64,000 bases of DNA from Caldicellulosiruptor obsidiansis OB47 (GCF_000145215.1 NC_014392.1:861501-925500), one strand, 5' to 3'; counted from the stretch's first letter, positions 1 to 10,028 are shown. Numbers and translations are program-made. The notes: generated by a model from the letters alone, not told the origin.

Positions 1-21
1 TGACAAGGAGGACAGAAGAAA

Positions 22-2097
22 TTGCCCAGGCAGTTTCCACTTGAAAAAACAAGAAATATAGGAATTATGGCTCATATAGATGCGGGGAAAACAACAACAA
101 CAGAAAGAATTCTCTTTTACACAGGTAAGGTTCACAAATTGGGTGAAGTCCACGAAGGAACTGCTACAATGGACTGGATGGAGCAGGAACAGGAAAGAGG
201 TATTACTATTACCTCTGCTGCTACAACTTGTGAATGGAAAGGTCACAGGATAAACATCATTGACACACCAGGACATGTGGACTTCACAGTTGAGGTAGAA
301 AGGTCTCTGCGCGTGCTTGATGGTGCGATTGCTGTATTTTGTGCAAAAGGCGGCGTTGAGCCACAGTCAGAGACTGTTTGGAGACAGGCAGATAAATACC
401 GTGTTCCAAGGATAGCTTATGTCAACAAGATGGACATAATGGGTGCAAACTTTTTCAACGTTATTGATATGATGAAGGAAAGACTGGGTGCAAACCCGGT
501 TGCAATCCAAGTTCCAATTGGAAAAGAAGATACTTTCAAAGGTATTGTTGACCTTCTTACAATGAAGGCTATAATCTATGTTGACGACCTTGGAAAAGTC
601 TCGCAAGAGACAGAGATTCCAGATGAAGTAAAAGGCATTGCTGAAGAGTACAGGATTAAACTTTTAGAAGCTGTTGCAGAAACTGACGAAGATATTATGA
701 TGAAATATTTAGAGGGTGAAGAGATTACAGTTGAAGAGCTCAAGGCTGCAATAAGAAAAGCTACAATCAACATGCAGATGACACCTGTGCTTTGCGGTTC
801 ATCTTATAGAAACAAAGGTGTTCAGCCACTTTTGGATGCTGTTGTTGATTATTTGCCATCACCAGTTGATATTGCTGCAGTGAAAGGATTTTCACCTGAT
901 ACTGGTGAAGAGATTGAAAGAAAGACAAGTGAAGATGAACCATTCTGTGCACTTGCATTTAAAATTATGTCTGACCCATATGTTGGTAAACTGACATTCT
1001 TGAGAGTTTACTCAGGTGTTCTTCATGCAGGGTCGTATGTTTATAACTCTACAAAGAACAAGAAAGAAAGAGTAGGAAGACTTTTGCACATGCACGCAAA
1101 CCACAGGGAAGACGTTGATGCAGTGTATGCAGGTGATATCTGTGCAGCAATAGGTCTTTCTAATACTACAACAGGTGATACCCTCTGCGATGAAAATCAT
1201 CCGATTGTTTTGGAATCTATGGAATTTCCAGAACCTGTTATACAGGTTGCTATTGAGCCAAAGACCAAAGCTGACCAGGAGAAGATGGGTATTGCGCTGC
1301 AGAGACTTTCAGAGGAAGACCCGACGTTCAAAGTATCAACAAACCACGAGACAGGGCAAACTCTTATTGCAGGTATGGGAGAGCTTCACCTTGAGATTAT
1401 TGTTGACAGAATGAAAAGAGAGTTCAAGGTAGAGGTCAATGTAGGTAAACCTCAGGTTGCTTACAAAGAGACAATCAAGAAATCTGTCAAGGTTGAAGGA
1501 AAGTATATCAGACAGTCTGGTGGTAGAGGTCAGTACGGTCACGTTTGGCTTGAGCTTGAGCCACTTGAAAGAGGCGCAGGGTATGAGTTTGTTAACAAGA
1601 TTGTCGGTGGTGTGATTCCAAAAGAGTTCATACCATCTGTCGATGCAGGTGTCCAGGAAGCAATGCAGTCAGGTGTTTTGGCAGGATATCCTGTAGTGGA
1701 CGTAAGAGTTACGCTGTTTGACGGTTCATACCACGAGGTTGACTCAAGCGACATGGCATTCAGAATTGCAGCAGCTCAAGCGTTCAGAGAAGGTATGAAA
1801 AAGGCAGACCCAGTACTCTTAGAGCCTATTATGAAGGTTGAGGTTGTTGTCCCTGAAGAGTACATGGGTGATGTAATGGGTGATATCAACTCCAGACGAG
1901 GAAGAATTGAGGGTATGGAACTGAGAGGTAACGCTCAGGTTATTCGTGCATATGTTCCGCTTGCTGAGATGTTTGGTTATGCAACAGACTTGAGGTCAAA
2001 GACACAGGGTCGAGGGACATACACCATGCAGTTTGACCACTATGAAGAAGTTCCAAAGAATATTGCTGACAAGATTCTTGAAATGAAGAATAAATAA
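22..2097 (+). CDS. fusA: Translation elongation factor G
   Basis: EF-G is the GTPase that drives ribosome translocation in the cytoplasm. At 691 aa it has the usual length. The P-loop [12 protein letters not shown] lies near residues 17-28, DTPGHVDF follows near residue 82 and NKMD near residue 136, and the domain IV/V region ends in the usual Lys-rich tail. The start is a TTG at 22 preceded by an AAGGAGGAC ribosome site (5-13). The gene is followed 85 nt later by tuf, the classic str-operon order; the upstream rpsL/rpsG genes would lie outside the window. The motifs leave little doubt about identity. Confidence 0.98.
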   Translation: MPRQFPLEKTRNIGIMAHIDAGKTTTTERILFYTGKVHKLGEVHEGTATMDWMEQEQERGITITSAATTCEWKGHRINIIDTPGHVDFTVEVERSLRVLDGAIAVFCAKGGVEPQSETVWRQADKYRVPRIAYVNKMDIMGANFFNVIDMMKERLGANPVAIQVPIGKEDTFKGIVDLLTMKAIIYVDDLGKVSQETEIPDEVKGIAEEYRIKLLEAVAETDEDIMMKYLEGEEITVEELKAAIRKATINMQMTPVLCGSSYRNKGVQPLLDAVVDYLPSPVDIAAVKGFSPDTGEEIERKTSEDEPFCALAFKIMSDPYVGKLTFLRVYSGVLHAGSYVYNSTKNKKERVGRLLHMHANHREDVDAVYAGDICAAIGLSNTTTGDTLCDENHPIVLESMEFPEPVIQVAIEPKTKADQEKMGIALQRLSEEDPTFKVSTNHETGQTLIAGMGELHLEIIVDRMKREFKVEVNVGKPQVAYKETIKKSVKVEGKYIRQSGGRGQYGHVWLELEPLERGAGYEFVNKIVGGVIPKEFIPSVDAGVQEAMQSGVLAGYPVVDVRVTLFDGSYHEVDSSDMAFRIAAAQAFREGMKKADPVLLEPIMKVEVVVPEEYMGDVMGDINSRRGRIEGMELRGNAQVIRAYVPLAEMFGYATDLRSKTQGRGTYTMQFDHYEEVPKNIADKILEMKNK

Positions 2098-2182
2098 GTG
2101 TTAAAATAATCTTAAACTGCGGTTGCAATTTTAAAAATTCACATATAAATAAAATATTATTGTGAGGGAGGATAAAATAAGG

Positions 2183-3385
2183 ATGGCAAAGGCTAAATTT
2201 GAAAGAACAAAACCACACGTAAACATAGGTACAATTGGACACGTTGACCATGGAAAAACAACATTGACAGCTGCAATCACAAAAGTTTTGGCTCTCAAAG
2301 GTAAAGCTCAGTTTATGGCTTATGACCAGATTGACAAGGCTCCAGAGGAAAGAGAAAGAGGTATTACTATCAACACAGCACACGTTGAGTATGAGACAGA
2401 CGCAAGACACTATGCACACGTTGACTGTCCAGGTCACGCTGACTACGTCAAGAACATGATAACAGGTGCTGCTCAGATGGACGGTGCAATCTTGGTTGTA
2501 TCTGCAGCAGACGGTCCAATGCCACAGACAAGAGAACACATTTTGCTTGCACGACAGGTTAACGTTCCATACATCGTAGTATTCCTCAACAAGGTTGACA
2601 TGGTAGACGATCCAGAATTGATTGAGCTGGTTGAAATGGAAGTAAGAGAGCTTCTTTCCAAGTATGGTTACCCAGGCGACGAAGTACCAATCATAAAAGG
2701 TTCAGCTTTGAAGGCTTTAGAGTCAACATCACAAGATCCAAATGCTCCAGAGTATCAGTGCATTTTAGAGCTCATGGATGCTGTTGACAAATACATCCCA
2801 ACACCACAGAGAGACATTGACAAACCATTCTTGATGCCAATTGAAGACGTGTTCTCAATCACAGGTAGAGGTACTGTTGTAACAGGTAGAGTTGAAAGAG
2901 GAACACTCAAGACAGGCGAAGAGGTCGAAATAGTTGGTTTTGCTCCAGAGCCAAGAAAGACAGTTGTAACAGGTATTGAAATGTTCAGAAAGGTATTGGA
3001 TGAGGCTGTTGCTGGTGACAATGTAGGGTGCCTTCTCAGAGGTATTCAGAAGAATGAGGTTGAAAGAGGTCAGGTTCTTGCAAAGCCAGGCACAATTAAA
3101 CCTCATACAAAGTTCAAAGCACAGGTTTACGTCTTGACAAAAGAAGAAGGTGGAAGACATACACCATTCTTCAATGGTTACAGACCACAGTTCTATTTCA
3201 GAACAACAGACGTTACAGGAACAATCACACTACCAGAGGGTGTAGAGATGTGCATGCCTGGTGACAACGTTGAAATGACAGTTGAACTTATCTCTCCAAT
3301 TGCTATTGAGTCAGGACTCAGATTTGCTATCCGCGAAGGCGGAAGAACAGTTGGTGCAGGTTCTGTTACAACAATAATTGAATAA
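2183..3385 (+). CDS. tuf: Translation elongation factor Tu
   Basis: EF-Tu delivers aminoacyl-tRNA to the ribosome as a GTP complex. The 400-aa protein begins [20 protein letters not shown] with the P-loop GHVDHGKTT at residues 19-27, DCPGHADY near 82 and NKVDMVDD near 137. Domains II and III follow at normal length. I choose the ATG at 2183 rather than the in-frame GTG at 2162 because the GGGAGG ribosome site lies between them and [12 protein letters not shown] is the family N-terminus. A strong intrinsic terminator directly follows, so the translation-factor unit ends here. Confidence 0.98.
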   Translation: MAKAKFERTKPHVNIGTIGHVDHGKTTLTAAITKVLALKGKAQFMAYDQIDKAPEERERGITINTAHVEYETDARHYAHVDCPGHADYVKNMITGAAQMDGAILVVSAADGPMPQTREHILLARQVNVPYIVVFLNKVDMVDDPELIELVEMEVRELLSKYGYPGDEVPIIKGSALKALESTSQDPNAPEYQCILELMDAVDKYIPTPQRDIDKPFLMPIEDVFSITGRGTVVTGRVERGTLKTGEEVEIVGFAPEPRKTVVTGIEMFRKVLDEAVAGDNVGCLLRGIQKNEVERGQVLAKPGTIKPHTKFKAQVYVLTKEEGGRHTPFFNGYRPQFYFRTTDVTGTITLPEGVEMCMPGDNVEMTVELISPIAIESGLRFAIREGGRTVGAGSVTTIIE

Positions 3386-3387
3386 TC

Positions 3388-3452
3388 AAAAAAGCCCAAG
3401 CCTAAGGAAGAGAAGCTTTAAAGCTTTCTAAACTTAGGTTTGGGCTTTTTTT
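3388..3452 (+). terminator. Intrinsic terminator after tuf
   Basis: A long stem pairs AAAAAAGCCCAAGCCTAAG with CTTAGGTTTGGGCTTTTTT with one G-U pair, and the 3' arm ends in a T run. The arms are A- and T-rich at their outer ends, so it could stop transcription in both directions. It separates tuf from hflX. Confidence 0.93.
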
Positions 3453-3511
3453 GGCTCAAAAGATTTTGTCCCAAGATAAGTTGCTTCAAGGAGGTGTTTT
3501 TAAAAAAACGT

Positions 3512-5071
3512 ATGGCACGAATAAGAGAGTATTATCACAATATGATTCAAAAACTTAAATTCCATCAGACAGAAGAGTATATGATTGATGAGTTTGTCTA
3601 CAACACACTGAAAGAATTCTCGGTAAATCTTAATAAGGAAATAGCAATTGTTTTGAATAGAAAAGGAAGGATTGAAGAGGTCATAATAGAAAAAAAGGAA
3701 TTCGCTGAACTGGAAAACCAGGATTCTTTCCCTAAAAAGGCGGCATTAATCTTTACGAGATTATCTTCAGTATCACATCCGTCAATGCTTGACCTGTCCA
3801 CTCTTATAATGAAAAAGTATGACTATGTTATGACAATTTCGCTCAAAACTGAGGAAGCTACCATAGCTTTTTGGGGTAGCCTGTTGAAAGAGGTTGAAAC
3901 GGTTGGACCGCACAAGATAGAGTATTTTTACAATCTTGATATCTCATCCAAGATTTCAGAAGTGGATGAAAAACAGAGGGAAAGAGAAAAGATTCACGAG
4001 ACTTTGACAGAAAAAGATGAAAGGGCTTTGCTTGTTGATGTGTGGCCAAAAAGTTCGTCTGAACTTGACAGGCACCTTTTAGAAGAGCTTGAGAGTTTGT
4101 GCAAGACAGCAGGGGTTAAAGTTGTTGACACGGTAGTGCAAGTAAGAAGAAGCATAGACCCTGCATACTTTATAGGAAGAGGTAAAGCAGAAGAGATACT
4201 TTCAATCTGCCAGCAGAAGGACATCGACGTTGTGATATTCAACAGAGAACTTTCGCCTGCTCAGATAAAAAACTTGGAAGAGCTGCTTTTGAGAAAAGTG
4301 ATAGATAGAACTGATGTGATCCTTGACATATTTGCAAGGCGTGCAAAGACCAAAGAGGGAAAACTTCAGGTAGAACTTGCACAGCTTTTGACTCTGCTTC
4401 CGCGCCTGCGTGGGACTGGAGTGCTGCTTTCAAGGCTTGGTGGCGGAATTGGAACAAGAGGGCCTGGTGAGACCAAGCTTGAGATTGACAGAAGACATAT
4501 CCAGCGCAGGATTGAAGAGATAAAAAAAGAGCTTGAAAAGGTGAAAAAAAATAGAGAAGTTCAGAGGAAGAGCAGAATAGAAAACCAGGTACCTGTTGTA
4601 TCAATAATTGGTTACACGAATGCAGGAAAGTCTACTCTCATGAACAGAATTTCAAAGGCAGATGTTCTGGTAGAAGATAAACTATTTGCAACACTTGATA
4701 CTACAACAAGAAGAGTGTACCACAAGGGCAGAGAATTTTTACTCACTGATACTGTAGGGTTTATAAGAAACTTGCCGCATCATCTTGTTGAGGCGTTTTC
4801 TTCAACATTAGAAGAGGTCAAGTATTCAAACCTTATTCTGAACGTTGTAGATATATCTGACCCGTATTATTATGACCACATAAAAGTATCTGAGGATTTG
4901 CTAAAGCAGCTTGGAGCAGAAAATATCCCTCTTATAAGGGTTTATAACAAGATAGATAAAGTGGACATTTCAAGTGTAGATGTATTTGACAATGTACCTT
5001 ACGTATTTGTCTCTGCTCAAGATGGCAGAGGTATAGATACTTTGCTTGATATGATTGTTGAAAGAATTTAA
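3512..5071 (+). CDS. hflX: Ribosome-associated GTPase HflX
   Basis: HflX is a GTPase that binds the large ribosomal subunit and splits stalled ribosomes under stress. The HflX signature GGGIGTRGPGETKLEIDRR precedes a G domain with P-loop GYTNAGKST near residues 367-375, DTVGFIRNLPHHLVEAF as switch II and NKID near the end. At about 519 aa it is longer than the roughly 430-aa E. coli protein, owing to an extra N-terminal region of about 120 residues before the usual HflX domain. The ATG at 3512 is preceded by AAGGAGG at 3488-3494 with a rather long spacer. The GTG at 3494 overlaps that site, so the exact start is uncertain. Confidence 0.93.
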   Translation: MARIREYYHNMIQKLKFHQTEEYMIDEFVYNTLKEFSVNLNKEIAIVLNRKGRIEEVIIEKKEFAELENQDSFPKKAALIFTRLSSVSHPSMLDLSTLIMKKYDYVMTISLKTEEATIAFWGSLLKEVETVGPHKIEYFYNLDISSKISEVDEKQREREKIHETLTEKDERALLVDVWPKSSSELDRHLLEELESLCKTAGVKVVDTVVQVRRSIDPAYFIGRGKAEEILSICQQKDIDVVIFNRELSPAQIKNLEELLLRKVIDRTDVILDIFARRAKTKEGKLQVELAQLLTLLPRLRGTGVLLSRLGGGIGTRGPGETKLEIDRRHIQRRIEEIKKELEKVKKNREVQRKSRIENQVPVVSIIGYTNAGKSTLMNRISKADVLVEDKLFATLDTTTRRVYHKGREFLLTDTVGFIRNLPHHLVEAFSSTLEEVKYSNLILNVVDISDPYYYDHIKVSEDLLKQLGAENIPLIRVYNKIDKVDISSVDVFDNVPYVFVSAQDGRGIDTLLDMIVERI

Positions 5072-5164
5072 TTTATATAAAATTTGTTGAATAAGATGAA
5101 TAAAGAGGGTATTATTAAAGTAAGGGGAAATTTTTATTAAAATAAAAGAAAGGGGTTGTCCGCA

Positions 5165-5587
5165 TTGCTAATTCGTAATTGTGCTGGTGGAGTTGTGTTC
5201 TACCAGGGAAAAATCTTTATTATGAAGAACGAAAAGGGCGAATGGGTGTTTCCCAAAGGTGTTATCCGAAACGGCGAGATTGCACCAGAGGTTGCAGTAA
5301 GAAGGGTCAAGGAAGAAGTTGGAATTGACGCTTCAATTCTCTCCACAGCAGGTCAAACAAGTTATGAGTTCTTTTCTGTCACACGTCAAAGACCAGTTTG
5401 CAACAAGATTATATGGTATATCATGGAAGCAAAATCTCCTGAGTTTTTGAAAGAAAATAAGGAAGAGAACGTTTTTGATGCTGGGTATTTTGACATTGAA
5501 GAGGCTATTCAGAAGATTACTTACAGCCAAGACAAGGCTTTGGCATCTTGTGCATATGAACAATACAAACAACTTGTGAATATTTAA
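5165..5587 (+). CDS. Nudix hydrolase family protein
   Basis: A 140-aa single-domain Nudix protein, expected to hydrolyse a nucleoside diphosphate linked to another moiety; the substrate cannot be told. The Nudix box lies near residues 32-54, beginning GVIRNGE and ending RRVKEEVGI. The canonical REUXEEXGU reads R-R-V-K-E-E-V-G-I, so the first Glu is Arg while the metal-binding EE pair is kept. I choose the TTG at 5165 because the GAAAGGGG site at 5149-5155 gives a spacer of about 9, while the upstream TTG at 5156 would touch it. A terminator follows, so it is probably monocistronic. Confidence 0.88.
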   Translation: MLIRNCAGGVVFYQGKIFIMKNEKGEWVFPKGVIRNGEIAPEVAVRRVKEEVGIDASILSTAGQTSYEFFSVTRQRPVCNKIIWYIMEAKSPEFLKENKEENVFDAGYFDIEEAIQKITYSQDKALASCAYEQYKQLVNI

Positions 5588-5621
5588 ATCACAATTTATA
5601 ATATATATGGTATAGGATTTT

Positions 5622-5665
5622 AAAGGGCTGTCATTAAATTTTACATAAAATGGCAGCCCTTTTTG
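5622..5665 (+). terminator. Intrinsic terminator after the Nudix gene
   Basis: AAAGGGCTG-CATT pairs with AATGGCAGCCCTTT across a short AT-rich loop, and the 3' arm ends in TTTTT. The stem is strong and sits 35 nt after the stop codon. Confidence 0.9.
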
Positions 5666-5719
5666 ATGTGAAAAGCTAATGGATGTGATTAATTGAGGCA
5701 AAGGGGATTTAAAATAAAA

Positions 5720-6340
5720 ATGAGATTTAAAACTATTGCTCAAAATGTCCAGGTAGAATTTGTAGAAAGAAAATCAAGGTTTATTGCATCAGTTTTCAGG
5801 GTAGAAAATCAGCATGAGGTTAATACCTTTCTTGACAAGGTCAGAAAAGAGTTTTATGATGCAACACACAACGTGTATGCCTATACATATGGTATTGAAT
5901 ATCCTGTGCAAAAGTATTCTGATGATGGGGAGCCGCAAGGTACAGCCGGGCTTCCTGTCATGGAGGTAATAAGAAAGAGCAATGTTTCGAATGTATTGAT
6001 TGTAGTAACTCGGTATTTTGGCGGGATTTTGCTGGGTGCATCAGGACTTGTCAGGGCATATACACAGGCAGCAAGCCTCGGACTTGAAAAAGCGGGTATT
6101 TTGGAGTATCATGAGTGTGAAGAGGTTGTGCTCAGCATAGAGTATTCTGATTTTGAGAAGATTAAATGGCTTACTTCAAAGTTTAATACAAAAATAGAAA
6201 AGATTGAGTATTCGCAAGTTGTAGATTTATCGCTGGCAATAAAAAAAGAAGAGGTGGATGACTTTATAAAAAACGTTTCAGATATTACATCCGGCAACTT
6301 CCTGGCTGACAAAAAAGGGATAGTTTTAAAAGCAATTTAG
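5720..6340 (+). CDS. yigZ: YigZ/IMPACT family protein
   Basis: A UPF0029/IMPACT-family protein of 207 aa. The family has a ribosomal-S5-like N-terminal domain and an EF-G-V-like C-terminal domain, and its role in bacteria is poorly defined (YigZ/YvyE). The signature is visible as KSRFIA, then HNVYAYTYG, SDDGEPQGTAGLPVM and VVTRYFGGILLGASGLVRAY. I choose the ATG at 5720, with AAAGGGG at 5700-5706 as ribosome site, over the TTG at 5693, which has no site upstream. Confidence 0.93.
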   Translation: MRFKTIAQNVQVEFVERKSRFIASVFRVENQHEVNTFLDKVRKEFYDATHNVYAYTYGIEYPVQKYSDDGEPQGTAGLPVMEVIRKSNVSNVLIVVTRYFGGILLGASGLVRAYTQAASLGLEKAGILEYHECEEVVLSIEYSDFEKIKWLTSKFNTKIEKIEYSQVVDLSLAIKKEEVDDFIKNVSDITSGNFLADKKGIVLKAI

Positions 6341-6361
6341 GGAAAAGGATGTGTTTGTGCT

Positions 6362-6973
6362 GTGAACAAGAAAGAAAATGTGTATAGATACCTTTTTACA
6401 AATCCACTTTATTTTATTCAGAATATTTCACTTCTTAACAATTTCATAGCAGGAATAGCAGTGTTTTTGATATATGTTACACTTTTTACAATCTACGTTT
6501 ACCTTCAGATTAGAAAGGGATACGAAATAATGCCAGCAGAGGCAGGTCTTGTATTTTTTACAGACAGAATAAAATCTGATTTAGAGAATTTAAGGTTGGC
6601 AAGGCTTATTATTACACTTTTTTCAAACCAGATTTTTAAGCTTTTTATGCTGGTTGTTATAGTTTTTTTGACAGCTTCCATTGTTACAAGAAAAAGAGCA
6701 AGTGTTTCACAAGTGATAACTACACTGACAGTATCATACCTTCTTCCGTCATATACATTTTTGATAGGGACTATGTTTTGGTTTTTATCAATTGGCTATG
6801 CAGTTTTTAAAGTGTCAGAGATGTTTTTCTTGATATCTGTTTATGAAGCACTTTCAAAGGGGTTTGGTATACCAAGAACAAAGGCATTGACAATAGTATT
6901 TATGATTGTGCTTTTCTATTGTTTGCTTTATATATATTCACCTTCGGTATTTCTTACACCTTTTCTGATATAA
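6362..6973 (+). CDS. Integral membrane protein, Yip1-like (function unknown)
   Basis: A 203-aa very hydrophobic protein with about five to six predicted membrane segments: roughly 25-50, 80-105, 118-140, 145-165 and 175-200. The layout resembles bacterial Yip1-domain proteins, but I see no diagnostic motif, so the family is tentative. The GTG start at 6362 follows yigZ by 21 nt, suggesting co-transcription. Its last 36 nt overlap the end of the convergent SpoVB-like gene. Confidence 0.7.
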   Translation: MNKKENVYRYLFTNPLYFIQNISLLNNFIAGIAVFLIYVTLFTIYVYLQIRKGYEIMPAEAGLVFFTDRIKSDLENLRLARLIITLFSNQIFKLFMLVVIVFLTASIVTRKRASVSQVITTLTVSYLLPSYTFLIGTMFWFLSIGYAVFKVSEMFFLISVYEALSKGFGIPRTKALTIVFMIVLFYCLLYIYSPSVFLTPFLI

Positions 6974-8431
6974 AAGGATAAGGTAACTAATTAAAGAATA
7001 TCCTGCTAGAAACAAGATAATAAAAAATTTCATTGAAGTTATTTTCAGATAAATGAGTATAGTAAATATAAGCAAGCACCCCACTGCAAGTTGAAAGATG
7101 AGAATGATTATTCTTTTTTCAAGAACAAATTCAAACTCAAGGTTTGCTATCTTTTCAAGCATTATAATACATGAAATAAGGGCAAATATATTTGAGATCC
7201 AAATATAAGGGATCTCATTTTTGAAAAGTAATATTGTTGGGATATAGACTATCAATCTTGTTACTGTTAGTACTGAATTTAAAATAAAATTAAAATTGAC
7301 CTTATCGAGTGCATTAAGTAAACTTGAAAGTACCACAGAAAGATAATAAAATGTTATCGCAGGTGCTATGTGTTTAAGATACATTCCTGCTTGAGGGTTT
7401 TTGTACAACAAATTACAAATCTGTACAGGAAAAAGTAAGAATACACATGTTGTTGGCAATGAAATAGCAATGGTAAGCAAGAGAAAAGAGTTTATTCGAG
7501 AGTTGAGAGTTTTTATGTTAATCTTTGTTTCGGAGATGGTAGGAACTATTATTATGGATAACGAATTTACAATTACAAGTGGCAAAGTTGCTGCTGGGAA
7601 GCTCATGCCATTTATTATTCCATAAATAGAAATTGCTTCGTTTTTTGTATTACCGATATATTCAAGTAATTTTGGAATTATCATATTTTCAAGTGATTGA
7701 AAAATCATTCCAAGGACACTGGCTGTGGCAAGTGGTACAGATACTTTTAGTATATTAGATGAAATCTGCACAATCTCGGAAAGCTTAATCGGAAATTGAA
7801 TATTTTGGTATTTGAGTTTATATGATATCAAAAGGAAACTCAGACTTGAAAGTTCCCCTATAAGAATTCCCAGGAAAGACAAAAATAGCTTTGTATCAAG
7901 CGAAGATGAGTTTATTACTATCAAGAAAATGGGGCATGTGACAGAAAGTCTGACAACATTTTCAAACACCTCTGCCAAGGCAGGTGGAGTAGGATTTTGA
8001 ATACCATAAAAAAAGCCCTTCAAAATAGCTGATTGTGTGACAACCACAATGCATACAATAAGTGGATAGACAGTGTGTTTAAGATGTGGTGTGTCAAATA
8101 CAATATCACAGAAAAAAGGATTTAAGATACAAAAAAAGATAGCAACTATAATACTCCAAAGAAGAAGTATTCTGCTCATCACAAAGACAACTTTTTCTTT
8201 CAAGTTGGTACAGTAGCAATTTTCAGCAATATATTTTGAGATAGCAGTTAAGATTCCACCGCTTGATATACTGTAAAACAAATAATAAAGTGTCATGCCA
8301 AATGTATAAAGTCCTATACCAATAGAACCTATTCTGCGTGATATGAACACTCTGTAAAAGAAGAAAAGACTGTATGTTAAGATGTTGCAAAGTGTAAGTA
8401 TTACAATCTGACTTAAAATCTTTTTGTTCAT
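6938..8431 (-). CDS. SpoVB-like polysaccharide/lipid-II flippase (MOP superfamily)
   Basis: A 497-aa polytopic protein with about 12-14 membrane segments. Its N-terminus has the SpoVB/MurJ-like RVFISRRIGSIGIGLYTFGM pattern, where an early Arg-rich loop is followed by SGGILTAISKYIAE. Members move lipid-linked sugars across the membrane, and SpoVB acts in spore cortex synthesis. It stands alone on the minus strand, divergent from yebC and overlapping the convergent upstream gene by 36 bp at its 3' end. The exact substrate (spore peptidoglycan or another polysaccharide) cannot be assigned. Confidence 0.87.
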   Translation of the reverse strand: MNKKILSQIVILTLCNILTYSLFFFYRVFISRRIGSIGIGLYTFGMTLYYLFYSISSGGILTAISKYIAENCYCTNLKEKVVFVMSRILLLWSIIVAIFFCILNPFFCDIVFDTPHLKHTVYPLIVCIVVVTQSAILKGFFYGIQNPTPPALAEVFENVVRLSVTCPIFLIVINSSSLDTKLFLSFLGILIGELSSLSFLLISYKLKYQNIQFPIKLSEIVQISSNILKVSVPLATASVLGMIFQSLENMIIPKLLEYIGNTKNEAISIYGIINGMSFPAATLPLVIVNSLSIIIVPTISETKINIKTLNSRINSFLLLTIAISLPTTCVFLLFPVQICNLLYKNPQAGMYLKHIAPAITFYYLSVVLSSLLNALDKVNFNFILNSVLTVTRLIVYIPTILLFKNEIPYIWISNIFALISCIIMLEKIANLEFEFVLEKRIIILIFQLAVGCLLIFTILIYLKITSMKFFIILFLAGYSLISYLILLYQKRCKKYRR

Positions 8432-8489
8432 CTTTCTTTTATTTATAATAATTCTTTGCTCATTATTAAATCTTATGTATGAAAATCAT

Positions 8490-8519
8490 TTGACATTAGC
8501 TCTAAATCTAATTTATAAT
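8490..8519 (+). promoter_or_regulatory. Sigma-A promoter of yebC
   Basis: TTGACA at 8490-8495 and TATAAT at 8514-8519 are separated by 18 nt, both perfect consensus hexamers. They lie about 48 nt upstream of the yebC start codon, in the divergent gap shared with the SpoVB-like gene. Confidence 0.85.
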
Positions 8520-8566
8520 TCCATATTGAGCACAATAGCAGCTTAAAAGGTAGGGGGAAATAAACT

Positions 8567-9298
8567 ATGTCTGGACATTCAAAATGGGCAAATATAAGAC
8601 ACAAAAAAGAAAAGACAGATGCTCAGAAAGGGAGACTTTTTACAAAACTTGGTAGAGAACTTATGGTTGTTGCGAAGATGTACGGACCTGATCCTGAGAC
8701 AAATCCGAAGCTCAGAGACGTAATTGCAAAAGCAAAGGCAAACAACATGCCCATGGACAAGATAATGGGGTTTATAAAAAGGGCAGCTGGTGAGATTGAC
8801 ACAACAGGGTACGAAGACATTACGTACGAGGGCTATGGACCTGGCGGGGTTGCTGTTATTGTTGAGGCAATGACGAACAACAGAAACAGAACAGCCGGAG
8901 AGCTTAGACACATTTTTGACAAAAACGGTGGCAATCTTGGTCAAACAGGCTGTGTTTCATGGATGTTCAGTAGAAAAGGTGTCATAGTTATTGAAAAAGA
9001 AAGTTTTCCGGATGAGGACTTTGTGATGGAAAAGGCGTTAGAGTATGGTGCTGAGGATTTCTCCTCAGAGGACGATATATATGAGATTATTACATCACCT
9101 GAGGATTTTTCAAAGGTCAGAGAAGGTCTGGAAAAAGAAGGTTTTACATTTATAAGGGCTCAGATAGAGATGATTCCCCAGACAACTGTAAAGCTTTCAA
9201 GTGAGGATGCCCAGAAGATGAGAAGACTTATTGACATGCTTGAAGATAACGATGATGTAAAAGAGGTTTATCACAATTGGGAAGAAGATGAAGAATAA
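8567..9298 (+). CDS. yebC: YebC/PmpR family protein
   Basis: A 243-aa member of the YebC/PmpR family, described as transcriptional regulators and more recently as translation factors acting at proline stretches. The N-terminal signature MSGHSKWANIRHKKEKTDAQ is exact, followed by KGRLFTKLGREL and the GYGPGGVAVIVEAMTNNRNRT block. The ATG at 8567 has an AGGTAGGGGG site. It is read from its own sigma-A promoter, and the BofC-like gene follows at short distance. Confidence 0.96.
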   Translation: MSGHSKWANIRHKKEKTDAQKGRLFTKLGRELMVVAKMYGPDPETNPKLRDVIAKAKANNMPMDKIMGFIKRAAGEIDTTGYEDITYEGYGPGGVAVIVEAMTNNRNRTAGELRHIFDKNGGNLGQTGCVSWMFSRKGVIVIEKESFPDEDFVMEKALEYGAEDFSSEDDIYEIITSPEDFSKVREGLEKEGFTFIRAQIEMIPQTTVKLSSEDAQKMRRLIDMLEDNDDVKEVYHNWEEDEE

Positions 9299-9364
9299 AT
9301 TCTATGTATAGCAGTGGGTTTGGCAGGGAATAATAGTAAAAAAACTTTGAGTGCTTGTGGGGTC

Positions 9365-9946
9365 ATGAAGAAAATGAAACTGTATTTTAAAACTGCCACG
9401 CTCACTGCTATTGTTGTTTTCTTGTTCATAGTTTCGTTTGCAGTAGGGTTTACTATAACATTAGAAAGATGGAAAGTGAAATCTGAAAAGGATATTAAGG
9501 GTAAAAATGTAACGCAGATTGCATATATAAATAAGGATATAGAGAGTAGAATAGCTGATAACACTTTGTTTGTTGTAAGGAAATATTTTAAAGGGTGCGG
9601 ACATGTTATTGAAGAAAAGAAGATTGTACCAAAAGAGTATGTAGGGATGTCAAAACAGGACTTTAAAAATATGTTTGCCGGATGGGAAATAGACGCGTTC
9701 AGCTCTAAGTATGTGGTAATAAGCCGAGTATTTGAGGGTTTTTGTCCTAATCATTTCATAATTTCTATAAAAGACGGAAGAGTAGCTATATTTTATTCGC
9801 AACCTGTAGATGGTGATACTCTAAAGCTCATTACTCCAATTAGTATTGAAAACTTACCAGAACAAGAGGTAAATGATTTAAAAAAAGGAATTGTAGTCAA
9901 CTCGTTTGAAGATGCAATAAAGATAATTGAGGATTTTGGAAGTTAA
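9365..9946 (+). CDS. BofC-like membrane-anchored protein
   Basis: A 193-aa protein with one N-terminal membrane segment (about residues 9-30) and an extracytoplasmic part. Its C-terminal half carries the BofC pattern with SRVFEGFCPNHFIISIKDGRVAIFY. BofC of Bacillus is a forespore-secreted inhibitor of SpoIVB signalling in the SigK checkpoint; whether this protein does the same is inferred. I choose the ATG at 9365 preceded by GTGGGG over the GTG at 9314, which lacks a ribosome site. It lies just upstream of a 19-bp inverted repeat that borders the duplicated region. Confidence 0.72.
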   Translation: MKKMKLYFKTATLTAIVVFLFIVSFAVGFTITLERWKVKSEKDIKGKNVTQIAYINKDIESRIADNTLFVVRKYFKGCGHVIEEKKIVPKEYVGMSKQDFKNMFAGWEIDAFSSKYVVISRVFEGFCPNHFIISIKDGRVAIFYSQPVDGDTLKLITPISIENLPEQEVNDLKKGIVVNSFEDAIKIIEDFGS

Positions 9947-9969
9947 AAAATTTTATGTAACACAGTTTA

Positions 9970-10019
9970 CCCATAATTCATATTATGTTAATGGAAAAAG
10001 ACATAATATGAATTATGGG
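9970..10019 (+). repeat. Perfect 19-bp inverted repeat before copy 1 of the 121-aa gene
   Basis: CCCATAATTCATATTATGT (9970-9988) and ACATAATATGAATTATGGG (10001-10019) are exact reverse complements around a 12-nt loop. The final GGG of the right arm is the start of the GGGAGG ribosome site of the next gene, so the RNA hairpin would mask part of it. There is no T run, so it does not look like an intrinsic terminator. Copy 2 of the unit keeps only the right arm. Each arm contains a CATAnnnT string resembling a sporulation-sigma -10 element, which is only suggestive. Confidence 0.9.
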
Positions 10020-10028
10020 AGGTAAGAA

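Noticed and set aside
1940-2539. A 199-codon minus-strand open frame across the fusA-tuf junction
   Set aside because: It is antisense to two highly conserved genes, has no ribosome site and reads as a Cys/Ser-rich shadow of strong codon bias.
9970-10019. Inverted repeat as intrinsic terminator of the BofC-like gene
   Set aside because: No T run follows the right arm, which instead runs straight into the ribosome site of the next gene.
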